Shown: one piece after another, positions 24,489-33,750 of the stretch | How the letters are laid out: each line of letters begins with the position of its first letter | Numbering within the stretch: the first letter of the stretch is position 1 | Origin: an uncultured Alphaproteobacteria bacterium | GTDB lineage: Bacteria; Pseudomonadota; Alphaproteobacteria; HIMB59 | Reading direction: 5' to 3' | DNA length: 41,034 nucleotides | NCBI GenBank assembly: GCA_902543855.1 | Contig: CACBZW010000003.1 | Span: 1-41,034, forward strand | Position numbers and translations under genes: made by a program | The notes under the pieces: model-generated | Databases searched by the model: none | The model's input: the letters and a program-made list of their open reading frames with translations, nothing else | Told to the model about the DNA's origin: nothing

Positions 24489-25104
24489 ATTTTGTTTTGT
24501 TACTGACGATAAACTTACACCATTAAGTAAGTTGGACAATTATTTGAAAATAATATTTGAGAGTAAGGTCGATTGTATTCAATTAAGGTTTAAAAATTTA
24601 AAAACAATTGATTTATACAACTTAGGAAAAGATTTAAAAAAAGATTGTGTTAAATTTAAAAAAACCCTCATTGTCAATGATCGTGTGGATATTGCAAAAT
24701 CTATAAATGCTCATGGTGCACATGTTGGTATGGATGATTTACCCTATAATCAAGCTAGAAAATTATTGGGAAGAAAAGCTATAATAGGAGTTTCAGCAAG
24801 TAATAAAAATGAATTCATAAAGGTAAAAAAGTTAAAGGGAGTTGACTACATAGGGGTTTCAGCCTTCTCGTCAAATACAAAAAAAGAAATGAAAAATTAT
24901 TTTGGTTTAAGCGGGCTTAAAATTTGTGCTAAAGCTACAAAAATTCCTTTAATAGCAATAGGAGGAATCAATATTAGTGATGTAAATAGTATACTTAAAC
25001 TAAAAATCCATGGAGTTGCTATGATATCCTCTTTATTAAAAGGTAATATTAAAAAGAATTGTATGGATGTAAGTAAAATTATTTCAAGTTATGAAAAGAT
25101 ATAA
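24481..25104 (+). CDS. thiE: Thiamin-phosphate synthase
   Basis: The 207-residue TIM-barrel enzyme couples HMP-pyrophosphate to thiazole phosphate. LIVNDRVDIAKSINAHGAHVGMDDLP carries the diphosphate-binding aspartates. IIGVSASN, YIGVSAFSS and IAIGGINISDV complete the barrel motifs. The start is GTG at 24481, inside the last codons of thiM (8-bp overlap). The protein is at the short end of the family, but all core motifs are present. Confidence 0.92.
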   Translation: MFKFCFVTDDKLTPLSKLDNYLKIIFESKVDCIQLRFKNLKTIDLYNLGKDLKKDCVKFKKTLIVNDRVDIAKSINAHGAHVGMDDLPYNQARKLLGRKAIIGVSASNKNEFIKVKKLKGVDYIGVSAFSSNTKKEMKNYFGLSGLKICAKATKIPLIAIGGINISDVNSILKLKIHGVAMISSLLKGNIKKNCMDVSKIISSYEKI

Positions 25105-25882
25105 AACTGTATTAACAATTGCAGGTTCTGACTCATCAGGAGGGGCAGGTATCCAAGCTGATATTAAAACTATAACATACTTTAAATGTTATGCGATGTC
25201 TGTAATTACTGCTTTAACTGCACAAAATACTCAAGAGGTAAAAAGTATTTTTAATACAACCCCAAATTTTATAAGAGAACAACTTAATACGACTTGTAGT
25301 GATATTAAACCAGACTCAATAAAGATTGGTATGTTAAGTGATAAAAAAATTATTCAAGAAATTTCAAAATTTATTGACAACTATCAAATATCTAAAGTTG
25401 TTTTAGACCCTGTTATGGTTTCAACATCTGGTTATTTACTCTTAAAGAAAAGCGCTATATCAAGTTTAACTAAAAACCTCATAACAAAATCTATGATAAT
25501 TACTCCTAATTTGGAGGAGGCACAAATTCTTACAAATACCAAGATTAATAGTAAAGATGATATGATTAATGCAATTCAAATTTTAGAAAAAATTGGCGCT
25601 AAGAATATACTGATCAAAGGTCTAATCAAAAATGGAAAAATATTCGACTGTCTATTTTTAAAAAAAAATAAAAAAATTCACTTTTTTGAGTCTAGAATCA
25701 TTAAAAGTAAAAACACACATGGAACTGGGTGTACTTTATCGTCAGCAATTGCTTCGAATTTAGCTTTAGGTGAAGATATTTTAAATTCTGTCAAAAAATC
25801 AAGAAATTACATAAAAAGAGCCATAATTAAAGGAAGTTTGTATAAAATTGGTAAAGGTAGTGGTCCGGTTTACCATTTTTAA
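25091..25882 (+). CDS. thiD: Hydroxymethylpyrimidine/phosphomethylpyrimidine kinase
   Basis: The 263-residue ribokinase-family enzyme phosphorylates HMP twice. AGSDSSGGAGIQADIKT at 11-27, VLDPVMVSTSG, ITPNLEEAQIL and the catalytic-cysteine motif NTHGTGCTLSSAIA are diagnostic. It overlaps thiE by 14 bp and ends the operon. With ThiM and ThiE it allows thiamin phosphate to be built from imported HMP and thiazole. No thiC or thiG is present in the window. Confidence 0.95.
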   Translation: MKRYKTVLTIAGSDSSGGAGIQADIKTITYFKCYAMSVITALTAQNTQEVKSIFNTTPNFIREQLNTTCSDIKPDSIKIGMLSDKKIIQEISKFIDNYQISKVVLDPVMVSTSGYLLLKKSAISSLTKNLITKSMIITPNLEEAQILTNTKINSKDDMINAIQILEKIGAKNILIKGLIKNGKIFDCLFLKKNKKIHFFESRIIKSKNTHGTGCTLSSAIASNLALGEDILNSVKKSRNYIKRAIIKGSLYKIGKGSGPVYHF

Positions 25883-26026
25883 CTTTAAATTTAGAAAAAT
25901 TGCTATAAAAAGTTTACCAATATTTAGGCTTACTATTTGAATACTAATTAAAAAAATCTCATAAAATTTTTAACTATGTTTGGATATGCTAAATATTTAC
26001 TACTTAAGATTAAGAAAGGACTATAA

Positions 26027-26230
26027 ATGACTACAGGAACAGTGAAATGGTTTAACCCAAAAAAAGGATATGGGTTTATTGCCCCTGATGGAGAAGATAA
26101 AGATATCTTTGTCCACATCACAGCTGTTCAACAAGCAGGTTTAGACCGCCTCGATGAAGGCGACAAAGTCGAATTTGAAGTTGTTGAAGACAAAGGCAAA
26201 TCCAAAGCAGATCAGTTAAAAAAAGTTTAA
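26027..26230 (+). CDS. cspA: Cold-shock domain protein
   Basis: The 67-residue single cold-shock domain has RNP1 [10 protein letters not shown] and RNP2 DIFVHITAV, with the aromatic residues that stack on single-stranded nucleic acid. It probably acts as an RNA chaperone. The 144-bp spacer upstream is AT-rich and likely holds its promoter and leader, but no box stands out. AAAGGA precedes the ATG. Its stop interlocks with that of djlA in TTAA. Confidence 0.95.
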   Translation: MTTGTVKWFNPKKGYGFIAPDGEDKDIFVHITAVQQAGLDRLDEGDKVEFEVVEDKGKSKADQLKKV

Positions 26231-26958
26231 TTGATTTTGCGAATACTTTTTATTTTATCGTAGGCTTGATTTATCTCGGATAGTCTGTCTTCAGATTTAA
26301 TGATTAATTCTTGAGGAACACCCTGTGCTCTTAATTGGTCAGGGTGTAACTCTTTACTTAGCTGTATCCATCTTTTTCTAATTTCACCATCAGAAGAACT
26401 TTTCTCAACTCCTAAAATTTTGTATGGATTAATTTGTTTATCCAGCCACATAGTTTTTATACTTTCATATTGAGTTTTATTTAGTCCAAAATAATCAGAA
26501 CAATGTTGAATAAATACTATCTCTGAGTCACTGATTTCACCATCAGCCTCTGCGATATAAAAAAGTAAGTTTAAAATCTGCTCCAAAACTTGAGGCTGTC
26601 CGCGAAATAGCATTCCTATTTGTTGAGCATATTGATGATAGTCATCAGAGCTTTTTTTAGCTTCATTAAATATTTTGCTAACATCGCTTTGAAAATCAGG
26701 AGGTATTTTAAATTTTTCTTTAAAGGCGCTTATTTCATCAGTTGTAACTTGACCATCCGCCTTAGCCAGTTTAGCTGCTAAAATAATTATACCAATCGTT
26801 ATAATTTCTTGTGGTGAATTAGAGGCTATATTAGAGTCGTATTTTTGGTTTCTTATACGATCAACACTGTGACCTGCTATTACACCTAACATAGCTCCTA
26901 TTGGCCCCCCAAGAGCGAAACCAAAAGTCCCAGCTAGAAGTTTTCCCCATACACTCAT
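26227..26958 (-). CDS. djlA: DjlA-like co-chaperone (TerB and DnaJ domains)
   Basis: The 243-residue protein starts with a glycine-rich membrane-anchor-like segment ([25 protein letters not shown]). A TerB-like helical domain follows (about 48-155, with [13 protein letters not shown] and [13 protein letters not shown]). A C-terminal J domain starts at NPYKILGV (about 172), with the HPD tripeptide in [12 protein letters not shown]. Such proteins stimulate DnaK at the inner membrane. Confidence 0.88.
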   Translation of the reverse strand: MSVWGKLLAGTFGFALGGPIGAMLGVIAGHSVDRIRNQKYDSNIASNSPQEIITIGIIILAAKLAKADGQVTTDEISAFKEKFKIPPDFQSDVSKIFNEAKKSSDDYHQYAQQIGMLFRGQPQVLEQILNLLFYIAEADGEISDSEIVFIQHCSDYFGLNKTQYESIKTMWLDKQINPYKILGVEKSSSDGEIRKRWIQLSKELHPDQLRAQGVPQELIIKSEDRLSEINQAYDKIKSIRKIN

Positions 26959-26987
26959 CTAAAATTTATTCTTATAAGTCTAGTTAA

Positions 26988-28025
26988 TTATTTAAGCCAT
27001 TCGTTAGTTTTATTAATGTCCTTGAGACTGCTTTCTGTGCCATGAGAAAAATGTTTACTCATATCAGGGTAATATTTATAAGAAATTGGTTTTCTACCCA
27101 TAGCAACTGCCATTTCTCTTACATGATGAGGGTCGGCACCGCAACAAATACCAATAAAATTTACATTAATACCCATACATTGTTTGGTGAATTCTGCCAT
27201 TTCAAATCTGTTACATGTTAATCCATCAAGAGCAATATGAGAGACATTCCCATCTAAACAATTACAATTTGGATCTTCTATATACATGTGTGTTGGGAAT
27301 TCTTCAGTTGTTCTGTATGGAACAGGTAATGCAGCGACATGGCATGATACTTTTTCTCTAATGCTTGGCAGCAGCTTCATTGTCATTTCAGGACCACGAT
27401 AACAATTAAGACCAACTACGTCAGCTCCATGGTCTTGCAAAATTTTACAAGCCTCAGCAGCACTATGACCTTCTCTTGTTTTGTCACCTTTAGGTATAGC
27501 AAGATTTACGACAGCTATTAAACCTGCATTTTTAATTTCCTTTAATGCTAATTTAGCCTCCTCAGTCCAACTAATTGTTTCAGCAATAATAAAATCAACA
27601 TTGGCTTCTTTTGCCCAAGCTATTTGTTCTTCAAACATTTTTTGACAATCAATGTGAGATTGTTTGTCATCAGGGTCATAAATATTAGTATTAGCTACAT
27701 TACCAGCTACCATTAAATCTAACTGGGGAAATTCAGCTGCAGCATTTTTTGCAATTTCTAATGCATTTTTTTGAAGAGGTTCTAATAATTCTTCCTTTCC
27801 AATCAAACGTAACTTTTCTCTGTGACCGTAATAAGTAAATGCTTGAACAACATCACTACCCGCTCTAATAAACTCTCTGTGAAGTTGAGTTACCACTTCA
27901 GGATACTCAAGAACAACTTCAGGCACGTAAGTTCCTGCCTGTAAATATCCTCTTCTCTCCATGGCAAAAAGATAGCCTTCTGCGCACAAAATAGGTCCTT
28001 CATTAAGTCTCTTAATTAGATCCAT
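26988..28025 (-). CDS. bhmT: Betaine-homocysteine S-methyltransferase-type enzyme
   Basis: The 345-residue zinc-dependent homocysteine methyltransferase has the metal cysteines C208 (GLNCYRGPE) and C294/C295 (IGICCGADPHHVR). The N-terminal EGYLFAMERRG and VVQAFTYYG strands build the barrel. Family knowledge: BHMT transfers a methyl from glycine betaine to homocysteine, giving methionine and dimethylglycine. The dimethylglycine dehydrogenase and ProXVW genes in this window support betaine as donor, though another methyl donor is possible. It has a strong AGGAGG site. No SAM riboswitch was recognised in the short leader. Confidence 0.82.
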   Translation of the reverse strand: MDLIKRLNEGPILCAEGYLFAMERRGYLQAGTYVPEVVLEYPEVVTQLHREFIRAGSDVVQAFTYYGHREKLRLIGKEELLEPLQKNALEIAKNAAAEFPQLDLMVAGNVANTNIYDPDDKQSHIDCQKMFEEQIAWAKEANVDFIIAETISWTEEAKLALKEIKNAGLIAVVNLAIPKGDKTREGHSAAEACKILQDHGADVVGLNCYRGPEMTMKLLPSIREKVSCHVAALPVPYRTTEEFPTHMYIEDPNCNCLDGNVSHIALDGLTCNRFEMAEFTKQCMGINVNFIGICCGADPHHVREMAVAMGRKPISYKYYPDMSKHFSHGTESSLKDINKTNEWLK

Positions 28026-28051
28026 TCTACCTCCTAAATAATATTGAGATT

Positions 28052-28080
28052 ATTATAGCTTTTAAAAAAAATTCTATAAA
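28052..28080 (-). promoter_or_regulatory. Possible bhmT promoter
   Basis: A perfect TATAAT (28052-28057, minus strand) lies about 27 bases before the ATG, with TTTATA 17 bases upstream as a weak -35 box. A start here would leave a leader of only about 20 bases holding the AGGAGG site, which excludes a leader riboswitch from this promoter. Confidence 0.4.
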
Positions 28081-28147
28081 AAAATTTTAAAATATTTTTA
28101 GATTTTACCCATAGAAAATTATTCAAAGATCAGTATGTTTTAGTCAA

Positions 28148-29005
28148 ATGGAATTTGAAAATAAAATTAAGAGTCTTCCAATATGGAAAAATCTTGAAAA
28201 TATTGAACCTTTAGAGGGAGGAATTACAAATCTTAACTTCCTGGTATCAGACTCTGGTTCTAAATCAGTTGTTAGATTAGGATCAGATATACCAGAACAT
28301 TTAGTTTATCGATCAAACGAAATTATTGTTAGTGAAGCAGCATATCAAATAGGGGTATCTCCAAAATTAATTTATAATGAACCTGGAGTATTAGTATTAG
28401 AGTTCATTGAAAGTAAAACTCTTGAACCAAAAACTGTAAGAGAAAATTTAAATAAAATTGTTCCGATCGTAAGAAAAATTCATGATGAAATACCTAATAA
28501 GTTATCAGGTCAGCCTCAAATTTTCTGGGTTTTTTATGTCATAAAGTACTATTCAAATTACTTATTAAATAATAATAGTTCTTACATTTCATTAATTCCA
28601 AGTTTATTAAAAAAAGCAGAAAAGTTAGAAAAACTCTCTTCTCCAAGAGAAATTGTATTTGGTCATAATGATTTATTGGCTGCAAATTTTCTTGATGATG
28701 GCTCTAAAATATGGGTAGTAGATTGGGAGTATGGTGGTTTTAATGATCCTTTATTTGATATAGGAGGTTTATCTTCTAATAATGATTTAGATGAAAATCT
28801 AGAAAATGAAGTTTTAGAAATGTATTTTAAAGAAAAACCATCAAAAGATTTAATAATTAAATATAACGCAATGAAAACCGCAAGTTTACTAAGAGAGACA
28901 ATGTGGAGTATGGTCTCTGAGATCACCTCTAAGATAGAATTTAATTATGTTGAGTATACTTCAGATAATCTCAAAAAATTTGAGGAGTCATTTGATAAAC
29001 TATAA
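28148..29005 (+). CDS. Choline/aminoglycoside kinase-like phosphotransferase
   Basis: The 285-residue protein has the APH/ChoK kinase fold. LEGGITNLNFLV is the nucleotide-binding loop near residue 22. VFGHNDLLAANFL is the Brenner-type catalytic loop, and WVVDWEYGGFNDPLFDIG holds the metal-binding aspartate. It overlaps the dehydrogenase start by one base (TAATG), so the two are translated together. That context suggests a choline-, ethanolamine- or betaine-related small molecule as substrate, but the sequence does not decide it. Confidence 0.78.
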   Translation: MEFENKIKSLPIWKNLENIEPLEGGITNLNFLVSDSGSKSVVRLGSDIPEHLVYRSNEIIVSEAAYQIGVSPKLIYNEPGVLVLEFIESKTLEPKTVRENLNKIVPIVRKIHDEIPNKLSGQPQIFWVFYVIKYYSNYLLNNNSSYISLIPSLLKKAEKLEKLSSPREIVFGHNDLLAANFLDDGSKIWVVDWEYGGFNDPLFDIGGLSSNNDLDENLENEVLEMYFKEKPSKDLIIKYNAMKTASLLRETMWSMVSEITSKIEFNYVEYTSDNLKKFEESFDKL

Positions 29006-31437
29006 TGATAGATAGTTCAAAAATTGTAGTAATTGGGGGCGGTATAGTAGGTTGCTCTACCGCATATCACTTAGCTGATTTAGGACATGAAGTTGTACTT
29101 ATTGAAAGTGGCAAATTAACCTCTGGTAGTACATGGCATGCTGCTGGACTAGTTGGCCAATTAAGAACAAATGCAAATATTACTCAATTATTAGGATATT
29201 CTGTTGATTTGTATGACAAACTTGAAAAAGAAACAGGACTAGGAACAGGATGGAAGATGAATGGTGGATTGAGACTGGCTTGTAATAAAGAGAGATGGCA
29301 GGAGGTTTTAAGACAAACTACTACAGCTCATTCATTTGGTTTGGAGATGGAGCTACTTACTCCAAAAGAGGCTCAAGATTTATGGCCTATTATGAATATA
29401 GATGATGTTTATGGAGCAGCTTTCCTTCCTACAGATGGACAAGCAAATCCGACAGATATTTCACAAGCATTGGCTAAAGGAGCTAGAAACAAAGGAGCAA
29501 AAATATTTGAGGAAACTAGGGTATCAAAGGTAATTATAAATAATGGCGTAATTGAAGGTATTGAAACATCTAAAGGTAAAGTAAAGTGTGAAAAAATTGT
29601 TTGTTGTTGTGGTCAGTGGACCAGACAGTTTGCACAAGATGTTGGTGTTAATGTCCCTTTAGTATCTTTTCAACATCAATATTTGGTAACTGAAAAAATA
29701 GAGGGTGTTAAATCAGACCTTCCTACTTTAAGAGATCCTGATAGGTTAATTTATTTTAAAGAGGAAGTTGGAGGCCTTGTAATGGGAGGGTATGAACCAA
29801 ACCCTTTATCATGGGCTGAAAAATCAGTCCCAGAAGATTTTCATTTTTCACTTTTAGACTCAAATTACGATCATTTTGAACAAATAATGAATAATGCTCT
29901 TGGAAGGGTTCCTAGTCTTGAAACTGCTGGAGTCAAAGAATTAATAAATGGACCAGAGAGTTTTACACCAGATGGAAACTTTATTTTAGGTGAGAGCCCT
30001 GAATTAAAAAACTTTTATGTTGGTGCAGGTTTCAACGCATATGGGATAGCTGCTGGAGGTGGTGCAGGTATGGCACTTGCAGAATGGGTAGCCAATGGAA
30101 GACCACCTTACGATTTATGGCCAGTTGATATAAGAAGATTTGGAAAACCCCATCAAGATTTGGAGTGGGTAAGAAAAAGAACTTATGAGGCTTATGCCAA
30201 ACATTACACTATGGCATGGCCTTTTGAGGAAAACTCCTCAGTGAGAGAATTTAAAAAATCTCCAATTTATGAAAAACTTAAAAACTCAAATGCATGCTTT
30301 GGTGAAAAAATGGGTTGGGAGAGACCTAATTGGTTTGCACCAAAAGGAAGTGAGCCTAGGGATATTTATTCCTTTGACAGACAAAATTGGTTTGAATTTG
30401 TTGGAAATGAAGTAAAGGCCGCAAGAGAGAGCGCTGTTCTAATTGATCAAACATCTTTCGCTAAGTTTATTGTATCAGGTAAAGACTCACTACAAGCTTT
30501 AGAGTATTTGTGTGCAAATAAAATTGATAGACCAATTGGTTCGACAATCTATACCCAAATGTTGAATGACGATGGTGGAATTGAATGTGATTTAACAATA
30601 ACAGTCTTAGATAAAAACACCTTTTATATCATTACCGGAACAGGTTTTATGACACATGACTATGATTGGATAATTTCAAATATTCCAAATAATTTAGAAG
30701 TAGAAGTTAAAAATATAACATTTGATAATTCAGTTTTTTCATTAATGGGACCAAATTCTAGAAAAATCCTCCAAGGACTAACAAATACAGATTTATCAAA
30801 TGATAATTTTCCATTTGCTACATGTAAAAAAATCAAAATTGCATCAAAAGATGTTTATGCGATTAGAATAACATATATGGGTGAGTTAGGTTGGGAGCTT
30901 CACTTCCCAATAGATTTTTCCTCAGAAATTTACTCAAAGATAATGGAATATGGAAATCAATTTGGACTAGTTAATGCTGGATATCGATGTATAGAGAGTT
31001 GTCGTTTAGAAAAGGGCTACAGAGCTTGGGGTTCAGATATTGGGCCGGACCATACTCCTCTTGAGGCTGGACTAGGATGGGCAACAAAAATTAACTCTGA
31101 AAAAGATTTCATAGGAAAAAAAGCACTGTTAAATCAAAAATCAAAAGGTTTGAATAAGATTTTTGCAGGTTTTACGTGTGATGATCCAAATCAAATACTT
31201 TTAGGAAGAGAAACTATATTTAGAGATGGTAAACAAGTAGGTTGGTTATCAAGTGGGGGTTACGGATACACTATAGGCAAATCTATTGGTTATGGGTACA
31301 TAAGAAGTAAAGATTTTATTGATCAAAACTTTGTAGAAAGTGGTAATTACGAATTAGAGATAGCTACTAAAAAAGTTCCTTGCAATGTGCATCTTTATCC
31401 TATCTATGATAAAGAGATGATTAAGATTAAATCTTAA
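29005..31437 (+). CDS. Dimethylglycine/sarcosine dehydrogenase, FAD and GcvT domains
   Basis: The 810-residue two-domain flavoprotein has an N-terminal DAO-type FAD domain with VVIGGGIVGCSTAYHLADLG (8-27), STWHAAGLVG (H45, the site of covalent flavin attachment in DMGDH-type enzymes), and NAYGIAAGGGAG near the end. The second half (from about 430) is a GcvT-like folate-binding domain with YMGELGWELHFP and CRLEKGYRAWGSDIGPDHTPLEAGLGWA. It removes a methyl from dimethylglycine or sarcosine, yielding methylene-THF and passing electrons to ETF. Genes for ETF lie just downstream. The exact substrate is not certain. Confidence 0.88.
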   Translation: MIDSSKIVVIGGGIVGCSTAYHLADLGHEVVLIESGKLTSGSTWHAAGLVGQLRTNANITQLLGYSVDLYDKLEKETGLGTGWKMNGGLRLACNKERWQEVLRQTTTAHSFGLEMELLTPKEAQDLWPIMNIDDVYGAAFLPTDGQANPTDISQALAKGARNKGAKIFEETRVSKVIINNGVIEGIETSKGKVKCEKIVCCCGQWTRQFAQDVGVNVPLVSFQHQYLVTEKIEGVKSDLPTLRDPDRLIYFKEEVGGLVMGGYEPNPLSWAEKSVPEDFHFSLLDSNYDHFEQIMNNALGRVPSLETAGVKELINGPESFTPDGNFILGESPELKNFYVGAGFNAYGIAAGGGAGMALAEWVANGRPPYDLWPVDIRRFGKPHQDLEWVRKRTYEAYAKHYTMAWPFEENSSVREFKKSPIYEKLKNSNACFGEKMGWERPNWFAPKGSEPRDIYSFDRQNWFEFVGNEVKAARESAVLIDQTSFAKFIVSGKDSLQALEYLCANKIDRPIGSTIYTQMLNDDGGIECDLTITVLDKNTFYIITGTGFMTHDYDWIISNIPNNLEVEVKNITFDNSVFSLMGPNSRKILQGLTNTDLSNDNFPFATCKKIKIASKDVYAIRITYMGELGWELHFPIDFSSEIYSKIMEYGNQFGLVNAGYRCIESCRLEKGYRAWGSDIGPDHTPLEAGLGWATKINSEKDFIGKKALLNQKSKGLNKIFAGFTCDDPNQILLGRETIFRDGKQVGWLSSGGYGYTIGKSIGYGYIRSKDFIDQNFVESGNYELEIATKKVPCNVHLYPIYDKEMIKIKS

Positions 31438-31972
31438 GCTCTTTTATTTTTAAAAAAGCGTATTTTGTAACAATATTTTGTCTTTTATTTGTTTTTAAAA
31501 TCTCTATTATTTGTTTTTTTTTCATCGGGATTATCTTTATATATTCTCCCTCATTAGGATTAATAATTTTAAAGTTTGTAATTCTAGGCATGTATGCAAG
31601 ATAGATATCAGTAATTTCTTCTAAAATATCTGGAGCAATAATAAGTGACTCCAACTTTTTTATCGAAATAGGTTTGACTCCAAGCTCCTCTTTAATTTCT
31701 CTAATAATAGCTTGTCTACTTGATTCTTTCTTGTTAATCCCACCAGCTACTATTTCCAGAGGGTAGGGTGAAAATTTATTAAAAAAATAATTTGGTCTCA
31801 TCTGTCTTATGAAATAAAAAATTTGATCTTGTTTGTTAAAACAAATAGCTGAGACACTATTTCCATTATAAATGTAGTTTTCTCTTATCTCTTTAAAATC
31901 AAGTTTATTAGTATATTTAATAAATAATTCATAAATGTTTTTATAGATCTTCCTCTTCTTAATATTTGTCAT
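31427..31972 (-). CDS. Nudix hydrolase, ADP-ribose pyrophosphatase-like
   Basis: The 181-residue protein contains a complete Nudix box, GGINKKESSRQAIIREIKEELGV, preceded by the FSPYPLEIVAGG strand typical of ADP-ribose/nucleotide-sugar pyrophosphatases. Substrates in this group include ADP-ribose and GDP-mannose; the actual one is unknown. Its 3' end overlaps the convergent dehydrogenase gene by 11 bp, and it is divergent from etfB. Confidence 0.87.
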   Translation of the reverse strand: MTNIKKRKIYKNIYELFIKYTNKLDFKEIRENYIYNGNSVSAICFNKQDQIFYFIRQMRPNYFFNKFSPYPLEIVAGGINKKESSRQAIIREIKEELGVKPISIKKLESLIIAPDILEEITDIYLAYMPRITNFKIINPNEGEYIKIIPMKKKQIIEILKTNKRQNIVTKYAFLKIKELKI

Positions 31973-31987
31973 ATTTTTTGGATCTTG

Positions 31988-32003
31988 TAAGTTATTTAAC
32001 TTA
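31988..32003. promoter_or_regulatory. Operator-like dyad upstream of etfBA
   Basis: TAAGTTATTTAACTTA is a perfect inverted repeat (7-base arms, 2-base centre) in the 52-bp gap between the divergent Nudix and etfB genes, 21 bases before the etfB ATG. It could be a repressor site or simply an AT-rich coincidence. I saw no second copy in the window. Confidence 0.35.
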
Positions 32004-32024
32004 GTTTATTTTATTGAAATTCAA

Positions 32025-32774
32025 ATGAAAGTTTTAGTTGCTGTTAAAAGGGTCGTTGATTACAAAGTTCAGATTAGAGTAAAAAGCGACAATAGTGGAG
32101 TAGAAACCCAAAATGTTAAAATGTCTGTTAACCCACCAGATGAAAATGCCATTGAAGAGGCAGTAAAGCTTAAGGAACAAGGTCTTGCAAATGAGATAAT
32201 ATCTGTATCTATTGGAGATGATAAATCACAAGATGTTTTAAGAACATCCATGGCTATGGGAATTGACAGGTCCATATTGGTTAAGAGTCAAAACTCTTTA
32301 GAGCCATTAGCAGTTGCTAAAACACTAAAAATAATTATTGATAAAGAAAAACCAGATCTTGTTTTAATGGGCAAACAAGCTATTGATGATGACTCAAATC
32401 AAACAGGTCAGATTTTATCTGCATTATTAAATTGGCCACAAGGATGTTTTATTTCAAATTTAAAAATTGAAAATAATAAAGTTTTTATATCAAGGGAGAT
32501 AGATGAAGGTATTGAAAACCTAGAAACTTCACTTCCAGCTGTTTTAACATGTGATTTAAGATTAAACACACCAAGGTTTGCCTCTCTTCCAAATATAATG
32601 AAGGCAAAAAAAAAACCTCTTGAGACAATTGACATTGACACTCTTGGAATTGATACATCATCAAAAATTAAAACTTTAAAAGTAATTGAGCCTCCAAAAA
32701 GAAAAGCAGGGATTATGGTCAATGATGTTAAAGAATTGGTTCAAAAACTAAAATACGAGGCAAAAGTAATTTAA
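32025..32774 (+). CDS. etfB: Electron transfer flavoprotein beta subunit
   Basis: The 249-residue protein opens MKVLVAVKRVVDYKVQIRVK and has the nucleotide-binding VSVDP-like segment IISVSIGDDKSQDVLRTSMAMG, DLVLMGKQAIDDDSNQTG, and the ETF-beta signature LETSLPAVLTCDLRLNTPRFASLPNIMKAKKKPLE. ETF accepts electrons from acyl-CoA and dimethylglycine/sarcosine dehydrogenases, both present in this window. It directly abuts etfA. Confidence 0.95.
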   Translation: MKVLVAVKRVVDYKVQIRVKSDNSGVETQNVKMSVNPPDENAIEEAVKLKEQGLANEIISVSIGDDKSQDVLRTSMAMGIDRSILVKSQNSLEPLAVAKTLKIIIDKEKPDLVLMGKQAIDDDSNQTGQILSALLNWPQGCFISNLKIENNKVFISREIDEGIENLETSLPAVLTCDLRLNTPRFASLPNIMKAKKKPLETIDIDTLGIDTSSKIKTLKVIEPPKRKAGIMVNDVKELVQKLKYEAKVI

Positions 32775-33728
32775 ATGTCTGTACTTGTAGTAGCGGAACA
32801 TGATAACAAAAATTTAAAATCATCAACTCTTAATACTATTAGCGCTGCCAAAAAATTAAGTGAAGACATTCATCTTTTAATTTTAGGGAATAAAATTGAA
32901 GATCTTGCTAAAAGTTCAAAATCAATACAATTAGTGAAAAAAGTAATTATTTGTGATCATGAGAAATTAGAAAATCAAATACCAGAATTTTCATCTCCTA
33001 TAATTACTAATTTAGCTGAAAACTATACACACATTTTAGCGCCTTCTAGTACATTTGGAAAAAATCTTTTACCTAGAGTATCTGCTCAGTTGGATGTCAC
33101 ACAAATAAGCGATATCATAGGTATAGAGTCCCAAGATACTTTTATCAGGCCTATTTATGCGGGAAACGCTATTTCTTATGTTCAAACTGATCAAAAAATT
33201 AATTTAATTACTGTCAGACCCACTTCTTTCGAAAAATGTGAAGAGGCAGGTGGTGATGCTGCTGTAGAAAATATTACTTTCATTGACTCAGAGGTTAAAA
33301 CAACATTTGTTAGTAGAGAGGTATCAAAAAGTGATAGACCTGAATTGGGTAATGCTAGGGTAGTTGTATCTGGTGGCAGAGGACTAGAAAACTCTGATAA
33401 TTTCAAACTTTTATATGATCTAGCTGATAAACTTAATGCAGCAGTTGGAGCGTCTAGAGCTGCTGTTGACTCAGGATATATTGGCAATGAATACCAAGTC
33501 GGACAAACTGGTAAAATGGTTGCTCCTGAGCTTTATATTGCCGTAGGTATATCAGGTGCAATACAGCATTTAGCGGGCATGAAAGAAAGCAAAGTCATAG
33601 TCGCTATTAATAAGGATTTAGAGGCACCAATATTTAATATAGCTGATTACGGACTTTCTTCTGATTTATTTCAAGCAATACCTGAAATTATTAAAGAGTT
33701 AGATCTACTTAATCAGATAGAATCGTAA
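32775..33728 (+). CDS. etfA: Electron transfer flavoprotein alpha subunit
   Basis: The 317-residue subunit carries the FAD-binding C-terminal domain: [61 protein letters not shown] and [17 protein letters not shown]. It starts on the base after the etfB stop. EtfAB is soluble and shuttles electrons to the membrane oxidoreductase encoded 22 bp downstream. Confidence 0.96.
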   Translation: MSVLVVAEHDNKNLKSSTLNTISAAKKLSEDIHLLILGNKIEDLAKSSKSIQLVKKVIICDHEKLENQIPEFSSPIITNLAENYTHILAPSSTFGKNLLPRVSAQLDVTQISDIIGIESQDTFIRPIYAGNAISYVQTDQKINLITVRPTSFEKCEEAGGDAAVENITFIDSEVKTTFVSREVSKSDRPELGNARVVVSGGRGLENSDNFKLLYDLADKLNAAVGASRAAVDSGYIGNEYQVGQTGKMVAPELYIAVGISGAIQHLAGMKESKVIVAINKDLEAPIFNIADYGLSSDLFQAIPEIIKELDLLNQIES

Positions 33729-33750
33729 TATTTAATATATAATCAACATT

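Noticed and set aside
28026-28147. SAM riboswitch upstream of bhmT
   Set aside because: The likely promoter leaves only about 20 bases of leader, and no SAM-II or SAM-V motif was recognised.
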